Of a stretch of 64,000 nt of DNA, positions 31,881 through 42,009 are shown in pieces. A model generated the notes under the pieces. That model ran no database searches, was not told the DNA's origin, and was given only the letters and a program-made list of their open reading frames with translations. Position 1 is the first letter of the stretch. Each line of letters opens with the position of its first letter. Position numbers and translations under genes: made by a program. This DNA comes from Strigamia acuminata (taxonomy: Eukaryota > Arthropoda > Chilopoda > Geophilomorpha > Linotaeniidae), in assembly GCA_949358305.1 (NCBI GenBank), contig OX442318.1, positions 15,608,517 to 15,672,516 on the forward strand, written 5' to 3'.

Positions 31881-32351
31881 TGTAGCAGAGGAGTGCGCTC
31901 ACAGTATAAAATACTGTGTGTGGAAGCGAGTTTAAATGCCGAAACACGGCTAATATGAGCGCAATGACGTGCGCGCACCTCCAGCACTTGAAAATGGTGG
32001 AAAATAAAGTCACTGCACTCTAAAGTGCTCATGAGTGACAAACACAATGTAAAAATAAACTAAATGTTTAATAAAAACGAAAATGCTTACATAATGTGGT
32101 CCATTTAGATGGAGAAAATACATGAGTGCTTGCTGGCATGCAAGCGGCCATTGTGATTGTGAAAGACATACATGCACACCATCTGGTGTTAATAATAAGT
32201 AATACAAAAGTAAACAGTATAGAGGCAGCATTATGCCCAATGTTAAATAATGAAATAAATCCTAATAAATACACTAGGCTGCATAATGCAGTAATACATT
32301 AAGAAATGCGCAAAACAAGTACGGAGGACTGTTTGGCATCGATAAACAACA
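31881..32351 (-). repeat. 3' LTR of E7 (471 bp)
   Basis: The sense strand starts TGTTGTTTATCGATGCC at 32351, after a purine tract (GAAGGGGGAAAT, 32363-32352), and ends CCTCTGCTACA at 31881. It is the same length and sequence, by eye, as the 5' LTR. Confidence 0.94.
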
Positions 32352-32559
32352 ATTTCCCCCTTCGATGGCAAATAGCCGCAAAAATAAAGAATAAGTTAAG
32401 GGAAAAACTTTAAATGTAACTTTACATAGAATAATAATAATGGAAATAATAATTCGGAACATCGAGCCGGGTACTGTTATATTAATCACTACAGAAGCCC
32501 GAAAATTCCCACTGGAACTCGATGATCCTCAAAATTCGGGTAAAACTAAATTAAGAATG

Positions 32560-35500
32560 TCACGATAGGTTGAAATTGAAAATCCGGGAAATCAGCAGAC
32601 GCAGTTGAGATGAGCTCAACCATTTGGTAAAAATGTCTGCCACGTTCATTGATCCGGGGACTTTGCGCAATTGAAATGCACCTGCTGTGTACCATTCCCG
32701 AATCCAATGAAATTTCACTCGGATATGTTTCGTTTTACTGTTCTCCACGTCATTTGATGTGAATTGGATGGAAGAAAGCGCATCGGAGAACACTAAAGGT
32801 GGTGAAGATCTATTCAGCATCGGGACGGAACTGTAGACGTAATCCAGCCAATAAAGCTCACGGACGCACTCAACGAGGGCGACAAACTCCGCCTCCATCG
32901 TTGAGCACGCCACGCTGGTCTGTTTTCTACAACTCCATCCGATGGGGACGTTTCCAATAAAAGCTATATACCCGCCGAAACTCAAAGAAGTGCTGACTTC
33001 GGTGGCCCAGGACGCGTCAGTATATCCCCATAGTTGTCCATTGGAACAATTTGACAGTTCAATTGCATAATCCAAAGTATTGCCTACATAGCGCACAACC
33101 TGCATGAGTGCCTTGATGTGCGTGTGGTTATAGCAATTGTTAAATTGTGACAACATTATCACTGAGAATAATATATCAGGTCGTGTCCTCGATGCGAGGA
33201 AGAGAAGAGAGCCAATTAACGAACGATAAGGAAATTCTGGCAAGTCCTCTTTCGACCCTTTGACGAGCGTCGTTCCTGGTGTTACTGGGACCTTGATGAG
33301 TTTATCGGCGATAATTTCAAATTTCTTGAGAATCTTCTGTATGTATGCACGTTGAATGATGAAGATTCCCTTGGGAGTACGGATGAACTCTACACCTAAG
33401 AGTTTCGTAATTGGTCCTAAATTCACGACATCGAATTTGGTGCTGATAAGCGCAATTAATTGCGTCAGGATGCCATCCGTCGCGTGAAATAGTACTATAT
33501 CATCGACGTATATTAGCATCACGGCGGAAGTTCCGTATATGTATACACAGTTGCATCCTGGTAATCTGCGAAATCCTAAATCGCGCAATGTTTGATCTAA
33601 TTTCTCAAACCATTGGCGCCCGGACTGGTGGAGACCATAGAGCGACTTTATCAGGAGCCATACATGATTTGGATTTGAACATGTTGCGCCAGCTGGAATG
33701 CGCATATATACTTTGTGCGCAAGATCGCCGTATAGGTACGCGCACTTCACATCTAAATGCGCGTCCTTCCACCCTTTGAGGACTACTAATAGGCAGAAAA
33801 ATAGGCGTATGAGAACAAAGTTGACAACAGGGCTAAAGACTTCATCGTAGTCTACACCTAAAGTTTGGCGAAAGCCCTGTGCCACTAATCTGGCGCGATA
33901 TCTGGCTGGTTTGCCTAGAGCATCTTCCTTCAGTTTGAAGAGCCACTTGCATCCTAATATGGTTGTATTTTCCGGTTTAGGGACCTCTTCATAGACGCCT
34001 CTTTCTGCAAAAGTGTCTAACTCTTCATTAATGGCTTCCTGCCATTTGGTTGCATCCGGAAATCTTACAGCCTCTGCGTAACTTGTGGGATCACGACGAC
34101 AAAGGTGTACTCTGGGAAGTGGTGGCGGAAGATTCTCTAATTCATATTCCATGTTGCCAAAATAAAATAGTTCAGGATCATAAGGAATGTTGTTCATGTG
34201 ACAGAATTCCTCAACGTCACCTCTAGAACGTAATCGGAGTCCTGCTTCTGGGAAATAATAAACATCGACTTTGAGTTTTCCAGGTTCCTGTACTTTGCGC
34301 AAATGTTCCTCCCTTTTCCAGTGTCTACACTCAGTATCTCCAGCAATGTAACGCCATTTATATGCAGTTGCAGCTCCAGTTGGAGGTGGACCATGGTGGG
34401 CTGCTTGATGAGCTTGTGGCGCATTTCCACGAGAGCCTCGACGAGCATTTACAAAACTCGGAGGTGAACCAGGTGGTGTATGACTTGGTGTATTGCCGGG
34501 AGTAATAACTGGACTCGGCACCGGCGTTATTACTGGAGTAATTAGAGGGGCTCGAATAGGAGATCCCGGAGTTGGAGTGGCTGGCGGAGTTCGGAATTGA
34601 GCACCCGCTGGGGTCGAATCGTCAGAGTCATAGTCCGTATCACATTCATCCTCTGAATCCGGAAATTTGGGCCAATCAGTATATTGTAGACCGTCGTCTT
34701 CAAACCTCACTTGCGGTTGTGAAATGCGCAATGGTTGATAAGTTTGCGATGTTTGATGCGATTGGTCCTCCTCTGGTCCCATCCACGGTTGCTGCGGACC
34801 TCGATAATGGTTGGAACGTTTGTAGGATTGCCGTTCGTCAATTTGGACGTGAATGGATTCGATGACTTTGTTATCTGTCGGATTCCAGACGCGATAACCT
34901 CGCGTTGTCGTGGCGTATCCAACCAAATAGCCCTCCCAAGCTCGTGGATCCAATTTGTCCCTGCCAGGAGCCGTGTGATGTACCCAGCATTTGGAGCCTA
35001 ACTTCCGGAGGTGTCGGAGCGAAAGGGCACGTCGTCGCCACAAAATATAGGGCACCTCATTTTTGAGACGAGAATGAGGGCACCGGTTCTTTATATAAGA
35101 GAAAGTCACTGCGAATTCCGCCCAAAGTTCATTAGGTAATCCGGTTTCATCTAAAATGGCACGAGTATAATCCGCCATTGTGCGATTTATTCGTTCTGCT
35201 GTGCCATTCATAGCGGGGCTATGGGGATTGGTCCGCTGGGCTTGAATTCCAGTTTCTTTCAGATATCGTTCGAATTCATTTGATAAGAATTCTCCTCCTC
35301 GGTCAGTTCGGATGGCCTTCACTCGTTTGCCCGTCACTCGTTCGATTCGTGTGACGTAGTCTTTGAACAATCCAAATACTTGGGATTTTTGAGCCATCGG
35401 AAATATCCAGGCATAGCGCGTGGCGTCGTCGATAATCGTTAGCACATAACGCGCGCCTCCGTAGGAAGTCGTTCTTGATGCTTCCCACACGTCCATGTGT

Positions 35501-37368
35501 AGGAGATCTAAAGCCTTTGTAGAAATAGGATGTTCATCAGGTTTATGGGAAATGCGCGTTGATTTCGCAATTCGACAATGATTACACGAAAGTTCCTTGT
35601 TCACTTCTGCCGGTGTCACTCCATAAACTTGTTCATTTCCGGCCAAAAGTTTCATAGCATTGGTATGAAGATGACCCAATCTGCTGTGCCATATCCCAGT
35701 CGTATCCTTTTTGACCGTAGGCGCTGCAACTTTCTTTTGATTCGCCGACTTTAGATTCGGTTTGGAAGTTGGAGGAATTGCCTTTAATGTGTCGGCAAAG
35801 GATGGGACTTGAGGTAATGGATTGGTAGGAACAGGTACAGGAGGTGTCTTGGACTGGGTTACTTTGATTGGTGCAGGTGGAGGAATTTCATTTGGCAAAG
35901 GAGGGAATTCGAGCCGAAAATCAGTAAAAAGTTCAGGATTTTTCGACTTTTTCTTTGCTCTTGGATACTGGATGAAATCCTCTTCTGTCGTGACTAATGT
36001 TCGGGTCGGAGCGATTGACTGCGCAATAGGTACATCCACTGTTGACATCAGTGTTGAAGGTGGGCACAAGCCGTCGACATAATAAAGGCCGCCCTTTTCT
36101 TTGGCCCGAAGCATTGGATGTTTAATGTCGGATTTGTAGACATAGACGTCTCCATTCCAAATATGGATGTGATGTTTAGTTTTGTCCATTTTTGACACTG
36201 AAATCAAATTCGCCTCGAATTTTGGCGCATACAACACATCTTGGAGATTTACGACACATTCTACGTTGTTGATCATGGAGATAATCTGGACTTTGCCCTT
36301 TCCTAGAACTTCGGAATGTCCTTGACCTAATGCTATGTTAAAGGGCACAACTTTAACAAAGTCCTGAAACCAAGCCTGGACGTGGCACACATGATCTGTT
36401 GCCCCACAATCCACGATCCATTCATGTGATTGCATGAAGTGAATTGTGGGCAACTGTTGCGGAGCACTTGCGAAAAAGTTTGTTTCTCGTCTTGCGCTGG
36501 AATTCCCCCTTGGTCTAGAATCATCTCGGTTTGAGTTCTTATTGCGTTTATGGCTTGAACTCCTCGGCTTCCTTTGAAGTGAAGCTGCCGGTTGATTCTT
36601 GTCATCTCGGCGCGATGGCAAAGGACATTTATTTGCGTAATGGCCAAATTCCTGGCAATTAAAACACTGCACCGAAGATAACGGTCGAGAGGGACGAGAA
36701 CGATTTCTCCCACGTTGCTGTTTTTCACCAGCATATGCACGAGAATGTTTTGAATTGTCCACGTCGCGTGAATCCATAGCTTTGAGTCGCATATGTTCCG
36801 CGAGTAACTGTTCGGACACTTTCTTTGGTGTGAATTCACCGTTGGGCAAGTGATATGTTGTGAATGAAATCTGTGAATATTCACGAGGCAATAAGTCCAA
36901 GTATTGGTAAGCGTGGTGATCAGGCGAAGTTATCTCTCCGATATCCTTCATTTGGCGGACATGATAGTCAACGCGTCCTAAGAAGTCGGCCATATCTTCG
37001 CCCTGCTCTAGGCGCAAATTCAAAAATTCGCGGCGCATGGCTGCCTGTCGTGCGCGAGATGATGGCGCATAAATGTTGGCTAAAATGTCCCATGCTTCCT
37101 TCGGGGTTTTACAATCATCTAGCGCAGACTTCTTCGCCTCGCTTACAGAACAGTATATTAAGCCTAATGCCTTGGCTTTACGACGCTTGTATTTCTTCTT
37201 TTCCTTGTCACCCGCGGTTTTAAGGAATTCTGCCTCTTCTTCTTCAGTTACGTGTTCCCATAACTCTTCACTTCTCAGCACCATGCGCATTGAGCGCTGC
37301 CATAGTTCGTAGTTTCCTACGCTGAGAATCGGAAGGCGTCCGGAATTGGCTTCGACGGATTTTGACAT
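32560..37368 (-). CDS. gag-pol: E7 gag-pol polyprotein (copia), intact
   Basis: A single 1,602-aa ORF. Met 1 is supported because MSKSVEANSGRLPIL aligns with E5 and E4. In order: gag (VGNYELWQRSMRM), CCHC knuckle CFNCQEFGHYANKC, protease VDCGATDH near residue 319, integrase zinc finger (HSRLGHLHTNAMK, CNHCRIAKS), DDE core (HMDVWEAS, TDRGGEFLS, SPAMNGTAERINR), a Pro/Thr-rich linker, RT (CKWLFKLKEDA, AHLDVKCAYLYGDL, YVDDIVLFHA near 1285) and RNase H (YTDASWATEV, STMEAEF, SKTKHIRVKFHWIREW). It ends DIFTKWLSSSQLRLLIS. In HMDVWEAS the usual Gly after Trp is Glu, the only unusual residue I noticed next to the catalytic motifs. Confidence 0.95.
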   Translation of the reverse strand: MSKSVEANSGRLPILSVGNYELWQRSMRMVLRSEELWEHVTEEEEAEFLKTAGDKEKKKYKRRKAKALGLIYCSVSEAKKSALDDCKTPKEAWDILANIYAPSSRARQAAMRREFLNLRLEQGEDMADFLGRVDYHVRQMKDIGEITSPDHHAYQYLDLLPREYSQISFTTYHLPNGEFTPKKVSEQLLAEHMRLKAMDSRDVDNSKHSRAYAGEKQQRGRNRSRPSRPLSSVQCFNCQEFGHYANKCPLPSRRDDKNQPAASLQRKPRSSSHKRNKNSNRDDSRPRGNSSARRETNFFASAPQQLPTIHFMQSHEWIVDCGATDHVCHVQAWFQDFVKVVPFNIALGQGHSEVLGKGKVQIISMINNVECVVNLQDVLYAPKFEANLISVSKMDKTKHHIHIWNGDVYVYKSDIKHPMLRAKEKGGLYYVDGLCPPSTLMSTVDVPIAQSIAPTRTLVTTEEDFIQYPRAKKKSKNPELFTDFRLEFPPLPNEIPPPAPIKVTQSKTPPVPVPTNPLPQVPSFADTLKAIPPTSKPNLKSANQKKVAAPTVKKDTTGIWHSRLGHLHTNAMKLLAGNEQVYGVTPAEVNKELSCNHCRIAKSTRISHKPDEHPISTKALDLLHMDVWEASRTTSYGGARYVLTIIDDATRYAWIFPMAQKSQVFGLFKDYVTRIERVTGKRVKAIRTDRGGEFLSNEFERYLKETGIQAQRTNPHSPAMNGTAERINRTMADYTRAILDETGLPNELWAEFAVTFSYIKNRCPHSRLKNEVPYILWRRRALSLRHLRKLGSKCWVHHTAPGRDKLDPRAWEGYLVGYATTTRGYRVWNPTDNKVIESIHVQIDERQSYKRSNHYRGPQQPWMGPEEDQSHQTSQTYQPLRISQPQVRFEDDGLQYTDWPKFPDSEDECDTDYDSDDSTPAGAQFRTPPATPTPGSPIRAPLITPVITPVPSPVITPGNTPSHTPPGSPPSFVNARRGSRGNAPQAHQAAHHGPPPTGAATAYKWRYIAGDTECRHWKREEHLRKVQEPGKLKVDVYYFPEAGLRLRSRGDVEEFCHMNNIPYDPELFYFGNMEYELENLPPPLPRVHLCRRDPTSYAEAVRFPDATKWQEAINEELDTFAERGVYEEVPKPENTTILGCKWLFKLKEDALGKPARYRARLVAQGFRQTLGVDYDEVFSPVVNFVLIRLFFCLLVVLKGWKDAHLDVKCAYLYGDLAHKVYMRIPAGATCSNPNHVWLLIKSLYGLHQSGRQWFEKLDQTLRDLGFRRLPGCNCVYIYGTSAVMLIYVDDIVLFHATDGILTQLIALISTKFDVVNLGPITKLLGVEFIRTPKGIFIIQRAYIQKILKKFEIIADKLIKVPVTPGTTLVKGSKEDLPEFPYRSLIGSLLFLASRTRPDILFSVIMLSQFNNCYNHTHIKALMQVVRYVGNTLDYAIELSNCSNGQLWGYTDASWATEVSTSLSFGGYIAFIGNVPIGWSCRKQTSVACSTMEAEFVALVECVRELYWLDYVYSSVPMLNRSSPPLVFSDALSSIQFTSNDVENSKTKHIRVKFHWIREWYTAGAFQLRKVPGSMNVADIFTKWLSSSQLRLLISRIFNFNLS

Positions 37369-38219
37369 AATGACGTGGAGCTACGAAACAATCCGAAGCG
37401 AAGCACACAGGACGGAAAATGGTACAATTGATGAACTTGACGGTCTCGGAGCACAATATCGCGTTGCACAACACAAATGCGGCGCACTATTCGAAGCACT
37501 GTCAAAGCGGATATCAATCGAATTGGGCAACCACTTCTGAAGTGGTCAGATAACCCTAGCCAGCCAACACACAGGGGTCCGTTCGCCTACCTGGAGGCGC
37601 GGGAGTACCTGCTGGCCGCGGTAAGCACTGGCTAGGAATGAGTTTGTGCGGTGGTTCGACTGAACCGGAGGGCACAAACTATTCTAAGGGACCCACAAAA
37701 ACTTAATACTATCTTAAATACTAACAAGCTAATTACGACTACTGAAAAGCAATTTTTAATTAGTATGATGAGACGTTGCGCCAATCTAGAGATGAAAATG
37801 GCGTAGTTGCGCATTTAAAATGCGAAAATCGTCGAAAAATCGTCGATACAACGACCGTACACGGTGTACTAAGTCGGGAATTAGTCCAAATCGTCGTTCA
37901 CGCTGTGTAAAGCGGGTTTCCAACGTTGATTCTCGTTGGAAAATGGCGAAAATCTGAAAATAAATTGAAATTCGTCTCGAAAATTGCGAAACCCGCAGAA
38001 ATCCGGACGAAATTAAATGAAAAATCGTAGAGCTGGTCGTGCAGACTACGTGAGAACGTCGGCGTGTCGTCTCGAACGTTCTAGAGACGAAAATCGTCGC
38101 GGAAATCGGCGCAATCTGCAAATAGAAAATTTATCGCAAATTCGCGAATTTCGCGAAAATGACGATAAAAATTAGCGGTTTCGGCGTGCTGCAAGGATAG
38201 CAACCACCCTCTGCTACCA
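37369..38219 (-). other. leader and primer-binding site of E7
   Basis: The primer site (38219-38208) matches 12 nt of the tRNA-iMet 3' end. Two T-rich tract plus CAG units lie 162 bp apart (38116-38118 and 37954-37956, reversed). They are followed by a long hairpin AGTTTGTGC/GCACAAACT with an inner GGTTC/GAACC stem and AGTC loop (37680-37641), the core TCCCGCGCCTCCAGGTAGG (37604-37586) flanked by GCCAGC/GCTGGC (37559-37564 and 37611-37616), the hairpin ACCACTT/AAGTGGT (37546-37530) and ATATCCGCTTTGACAG (37514-37499). Confidence 0.65.
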
Positions 38220-38221
38220 CT

Positions 38222-38692
38222 TGTAGCAGAGGAGTGCGCTCACAGTATAAAATACTGTGTGTGGAAGCGAGTTTAAATGCCGAAACACGGCTAATATGAG
38301 CGCAATGACGTGCGCGCACCTCCAGCACTTGAAAATGGTGGAAAATAAAGTCACTGCACTCTAAAGTGCTCATGAGTGACAAACACAATGTAAAAATAAA
38401 CTAAATGTTTAATAAAAACGAAAATGCTTACATAATGTGGTCCATTTAGATGGAGAAAATACATGAGTGCTTGCTGGCATGCAAGCGGCCATTGTGATTG
38501 TGAAAGACATACATGCACACCATCTGGTGTTAATAATAAGTAATACAAAAGTAAACAGTATAGAGGCAGCATTATGCCCAATGTTAAATAATGAAATAAA
38601 TCCTAATAAATACACTAGGCTGCATAATGCAGTAATACATTAAGAAATGCGCAAAACAAGTACGGAGGACTGTTTGGCATCGATAAACAACA
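38222..38692 (-). repeat. 5' LTR of E7 (471 bp)
   Basis: It ends two bases before the primer site; its last 11 bases can pair with that site. It is followed at 38693-38697 by the TSD AAATG. Confidence 0.94.
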
Positions 38693-38932
38693 AAATGCTC
38701 ATAAGAGCAGACGACAATTAGACAAATCATTATATAAAGGTAAATCAGTTGTGGTAACGAAACACGCATTAGATAAAAAGCAATAACAACTGATCTGCAA
38801 TTCCGGGACATAATACAATGATAAACTAATCGCGGGACAATCGTGCTAATCCGGAAACGCACGAAGTAATCTCTCCATCGTAAATCGGAACTGACTGTGA
38901 CAACACTTGTCCCTAAACTTTACATATCAATA
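38693..38932 (-). repeat. 5' LTR of E6, 5' part
   Basis: After the E7 TSD copy (38693-38697) this matches 25476-25710 of the E6 3' LTR with one base difference seen. It ends with TATCAATA at 38932, then the TSD TGGAA (38933-38937). Confidence 0.92.
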
Positions 38933-39145
38933 TGGAATTGGAAATTCCATAAAGCCTAACAAAAGCATTAGGAATAGCATGATACTTCATGCAAAAACAT
39001 AACAAATGCATATAAATGCGGGAAAAAGATAAACAATATCGAATATTGATAAAAATGGGAAAATACATCGAAATAAATGAAATGAGGAGTCGGAATGTGA
39101 TTCTATATCACATCGATATGTATCATTTGGTTTCTTAGACCAACA
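38933..39145 (-). repeat. 5' LTR of E4, 5' part
   Basis: The sense strand starts TGTTGGTCTAAGAAACC at 39145 and resembles the E5 LTR start, including the shared string CGATGTGATATAGAATCACA. It joins the rest of the E4 LTR (25229-24891) across E6. The flanking GTAAT (39146-39150) should be the E4 TSD; its partner is lost because the 3' end of E4 is truncated. Confidence 0.8.
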
Positions 39146-41697
39146 GTAATTTCTAACATCTTTGTAGATTCTTGTCCAGAAGAATCGTGTTCTTATCCGC
39201 TTCCACGTTTTTGCCAATCCCAAGTGAGCTCCTAGTAATCCATCGTGCATTTCATACAATACATCTTTTTGAAGTTGTTTTGGAACTACTAGTAATAAAT
39301 CTTCCATGTTCAGGGAACTGTTAAGTTTTTTCTTCCTGAACAACGTTTTGTTTTGAAGAACAAACTGCTTAAGTGGTCGTCTTCTTTTTCTTGGAAGTTG
39401 CTCTTGGTTTTCTAGCGCTGTTATGAGGTCCAGTAGTTTGGGATCCTTCCTCTGTTCAACAGGGAGGTCCAAGTTTTCTAAGAAAAGCGAAGGTAATTTT
39501 TCTATTTCTTCTTCACTTAATTCTTCCTGGATCCTACTTAAAGCATCGGCATATGTATGTTTCTTGCCGCTTTTATGAAATATTTCAAAATCATACTCAG
39601 CTAGTTGCAGCGCCCACCTGGCTAGACGTCCATTTGGATTTCGGACTCCTCTCAGCCATTGGAGGGCAGAATGGTCGGTGATAATTTGGAATTTCTGTCC
39701 ATACAAGTACGGTCTAAATTTCTCTATTGCAAAAATAATGGCTAACATTTCTCTATCAGTTGCAGTGTAATTCTGTTCAGCTGTGCTCATTAAACGACTT
39801 GCGTACGCGATAACACGCTCTTGGTTGTTAACTTTTTGTTTAAGAATTGCTCCTAAACCATATGCGCTTGCATCAGTTGAAATCATGAAGGGCTGAGCGA
39901 AGTTTGGATGCGCTAACACCGGCACTGTTACTAATGCTGTTCGAAGCGTGTGGAATGCTTTATCATGGGGTGGCCCCCAATCAAACTTTTCATCCTTTTT
40001 GGTTAAATTCACCAGAGGTTTGGAAATGTCCGCAAAACCAGCGATGAACTTCCGGTAATACGAGCATAATCCAAGAAAACCACGTAGTTGTTTAACGTTC
40101 ACAGGAATTGGAAACTTCGCGACTGAATCCAGATTCCTGGGATCCGGTGAAATACCTTCAGCATCAACCACATGTCCGAGATATCGAATGGTGTGTGTCG
40201 CAAACGTACATTTGCTCAGCTTGACTTTGAGATTCGCTGTTCTAAGCTTTTGGAAAACTGCCTCCAAATCGACAAGATGCTGGTCAAAAGTCTTTGAAAA
40301 CACTATCAAATCGTCAAGATATGCAATACATACTTTTCCCAGGAGATTACCAAGTACCTTATTCATCAATTTTTGAAAGGCTGCTGGACTGTTACATAAT
40401 CCCATTCCAAGGACATTAAACTCATAGTGTCCGCTTGAAGTAGTGAACGCTGTTTTCTCACGATCTTGTTCATCTATTTCGACTTGGTGGTATCCCTGAA
40501 TAAGATCCATCATCGAAAAATACTTCGCACCCGCTAGCTGATCTAGGGTGTCATCAATACGCGGTAAGGGATACACCATTTTCTTTGTCACTGCATTCAA
40601 ACGTTTCCAATCTACACAAAATCTCCATTTGCCGTCTCTCTTCTTGATGAGTAGTACTGGTGCACTCCATGGGCTCTCGGATTCTCTAATGACTCCCTGG
40701 TCAAGTAACTTCTTTGTTTCTGCATCCTCGATTTCTTTCTCCTTAATTGATCTTCTATAAGGTTGTAAATGGATTGGAGGAGAATCTCCAGTATCAATTC
40801 GATGTTTAATCGCGTGAGCTCTGCCTAAATCATTGTCAGTTTTCGCAAATCTATCAGAATTTTTCTCTAGCAGTTGTCGCATCAGTTCTTGTTGTGATGG
40901 CGTCATATTATCATTTGCCATGGCCGTGCTAAAGTCAAATTGATCAACTCTATTTTCATCAAGCACGCCAGACTCAATTACATAAAAGGCTTTTGCAATT
41001 GCTGAGTTTTTTCCTAAATAGATTGTCTTTTTAGTTGGATTTGCAACTCGCAGAACTCCTTCACCTTTTCTGAATTTAGTCAATGTTTTGCAACAAATCA
41101 CTCCAAAGCGATCAATTACTCCACTAAGTGGTTCTATGAATAATTCATCATCTACTTTCTTTGCAATTTTTATTGGTACAACACATTCATGTAAAGCTGG
41201 AATTGTTATTGGTTTTAAAACTCGGGCTATGTAATTTAAATCAGTATGATTCTTTGACATTGGGAAAACTTCTTGTTGTTCATCTTTTGGGCCTACAAAG
41301 ATCTTCTGTTGGTCATAGTCGAGTTTACACCTTGCAGATCTTAAGAAATTGTCTCCCAGCAGTAAATGGCGTCCAAATCCATTAACGATTAATACGTCAA
41401 TGGTGTGTTGTTGTTGTTCAACATCAATGGTTATCCTGGTTTTTCCTTCTGGGATTATCAATGAGCCATCCACAACTCTCAATCGAACACCTGGGCAGGG
41501 CTGATATTTGAGCTGCAGAGTTCTCTTCAAATCTTCACTAATGATGTTACGAAAACCTCCAGAATCCAAGACACCAGTGATTTCCATACCATTTAATACT
41601 ACTGGAATTTGCAAAAGTTCATCCATAGCGTGCAACTCAATGATTTCTAATTTCCTCTTTTTGAATTTCTTCTTGTTTTTCCGTCTTTGTGGCCATT
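39146..41697 (-). pseudogene. pol: G1 pol, lacking most of integrase
   Basis: The frame is open upstream of the first Met-like codon and enters from gag by a -1 shift at 41701-41707. It encodes protease (VLDSGGFRNIIS), gypsy RT (WSAPVLLIKKRDGKWRFCVD, YPLPRIDDTLDQLAG, AYLDDLIVFSKTF), RNase H (ISTDASAYGLGAIL, YTATDREMLA, TDHSALQWL, YADALSRIQEEL) and the first half of the integrase zinc-binding region (EMHDGLLGAHLGLAKTW, RIRTRFFW). Homology to G2 ends at RNY, exactly where the E4 LTR begins; the last 50 codons of the open frame are LTR sequence. The integrase core is absent from this window. Confidence 0.88.
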
Positions 41698-41707
41698 CTA
41701 GTTTCCC
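41698..41707 (-). other. -1 ribosomal frameshift site of G1
   Basis: In sense the heptamer GGGAAAC (gag frame G GGA AAC) is followed directly by the gag stop TAG. The pol frame is -1 relative to gag and continues open through this point. GGGAAAC fits the X XXY YYZ slippery rule. A downstream structure was not modelled. Confidence 0.65.
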
Positions 41708-41886
41708 GATGGATTAGGTGGTCCACCACGTGGGGCTCCTCGATTTCCTCGGCCTTGGTAATTTTCAATGAAATTTTTACCTTTATAATTTGGATTTTGT
41801 GGATGACCTTGGTTATTTGGATTCCCCTGTTGTCTTTGACCTTGTGGTGGATTCCATTGCTGTTGTTGCGAGCAAGAACGCAACAA
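41698..41886 (-). pseudogene. gag: G1 gag, C-terminal remnant
   Basis: About 60 codons of a Gln/Pro/Asn- and Arg-Gly-rich tail ending PPNPSGN and a TAG stop at 41700-41698. The composition and position match the end of the G2 gag (RGNPNNRRW region), a basic nucleic-acid-binding tail without a CCHC knuckle. Upstream the frame is lost between 41887 and 42009, so the capsid part is missing. The region up to 42009 has no recognisable gag homology. Confidence 0.6.
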
Positions 41887-42009
41887 AAAGATCTGGAGAT
41901 TTCACGTTGTTTATCTTCTGAAAGAGAGAAAAGGCTTTTTAATTTTGTTGTCAAGTTTGAATAGATTTGTAACACATATCTGACATGTCCAGTTGGTTTG
42001 CTGTCTTGT

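Larger units (their letters stand above)
31881..38692 (-). mobile_element. E7: intact Ty1/copia element (6,812 bp)
   Basis: Two 471-bp LTRs (31881-32351, 38222-38692) that look identical flank a 1,602-codon gag-pol ORF, a leader of about 0.85 kb, a primer site and a purine tract. The TSD is AAATG (31876-31880 and 38693-38697). It inserted into the 5' LTR of E6. It is the deepest level of the left nest and among the youngest insertions. Confidence 0.95.
25230..38932 (-). mobile_element. E6: Ty1/copia element, intact ORF, hosting E7
   Basis: A minus-strand copia element of about 6.9 kb without E7. The LTRs are 25230-25710 (3') and 31635-31880 plus 38698-38932 (5', split by E7), 481 bp each, with one base difference seen (A against G near 25650/38863). 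The TSD is TGGAA (25225-25229 and 38933-38937). It sits in the 5' LTR of E4. Its polyprotein groups with E8 rather than with E3/E4/E5/E7. Confidence 0.92.
11063..39145 (-). mobile_element. E4: Ty1/copia element broken by E5, a solo LTR and E6
   Basis: A minus-strand copia element. Its parts, in sense order, are 5' LTR 39145-38938 plus 25229-24891, primer site and leader 24888-23942, gag-protease 23941-22800, integrase 22316-20383 and RT-RNase H 12995-11063. The breaks are E6 in the 5' LTR, a solo LTR in the protease/integrase junction region and E5 in the linker before RT. Leaving out each insert and one TSD copy keeps the reading frame at both coding breaks. The 3' end is cut by the E3 LTR. 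Its 5' LTR joins the pol gene of G1 at 39145/39146, so E4 inserted into G1. Confidence 0.85.
39146..42009 (-). mobile_element. G1: truncated Ty3/gypsy element
   Basis: It contains the end of gag and most of pol (protease, RT, RNase H, start of integrase). Pol is cut at 39146 by the E4 LTR and gag is cut near 41.9-42.0 kb by the BEL sequence B1. No LTR of G1 is visible. It is related to G2 but clearly another family (protease DSGG against DTGG, RT YLDD against YIDD). It is the oldest host layer of the left nest. Confidence 0.85.
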
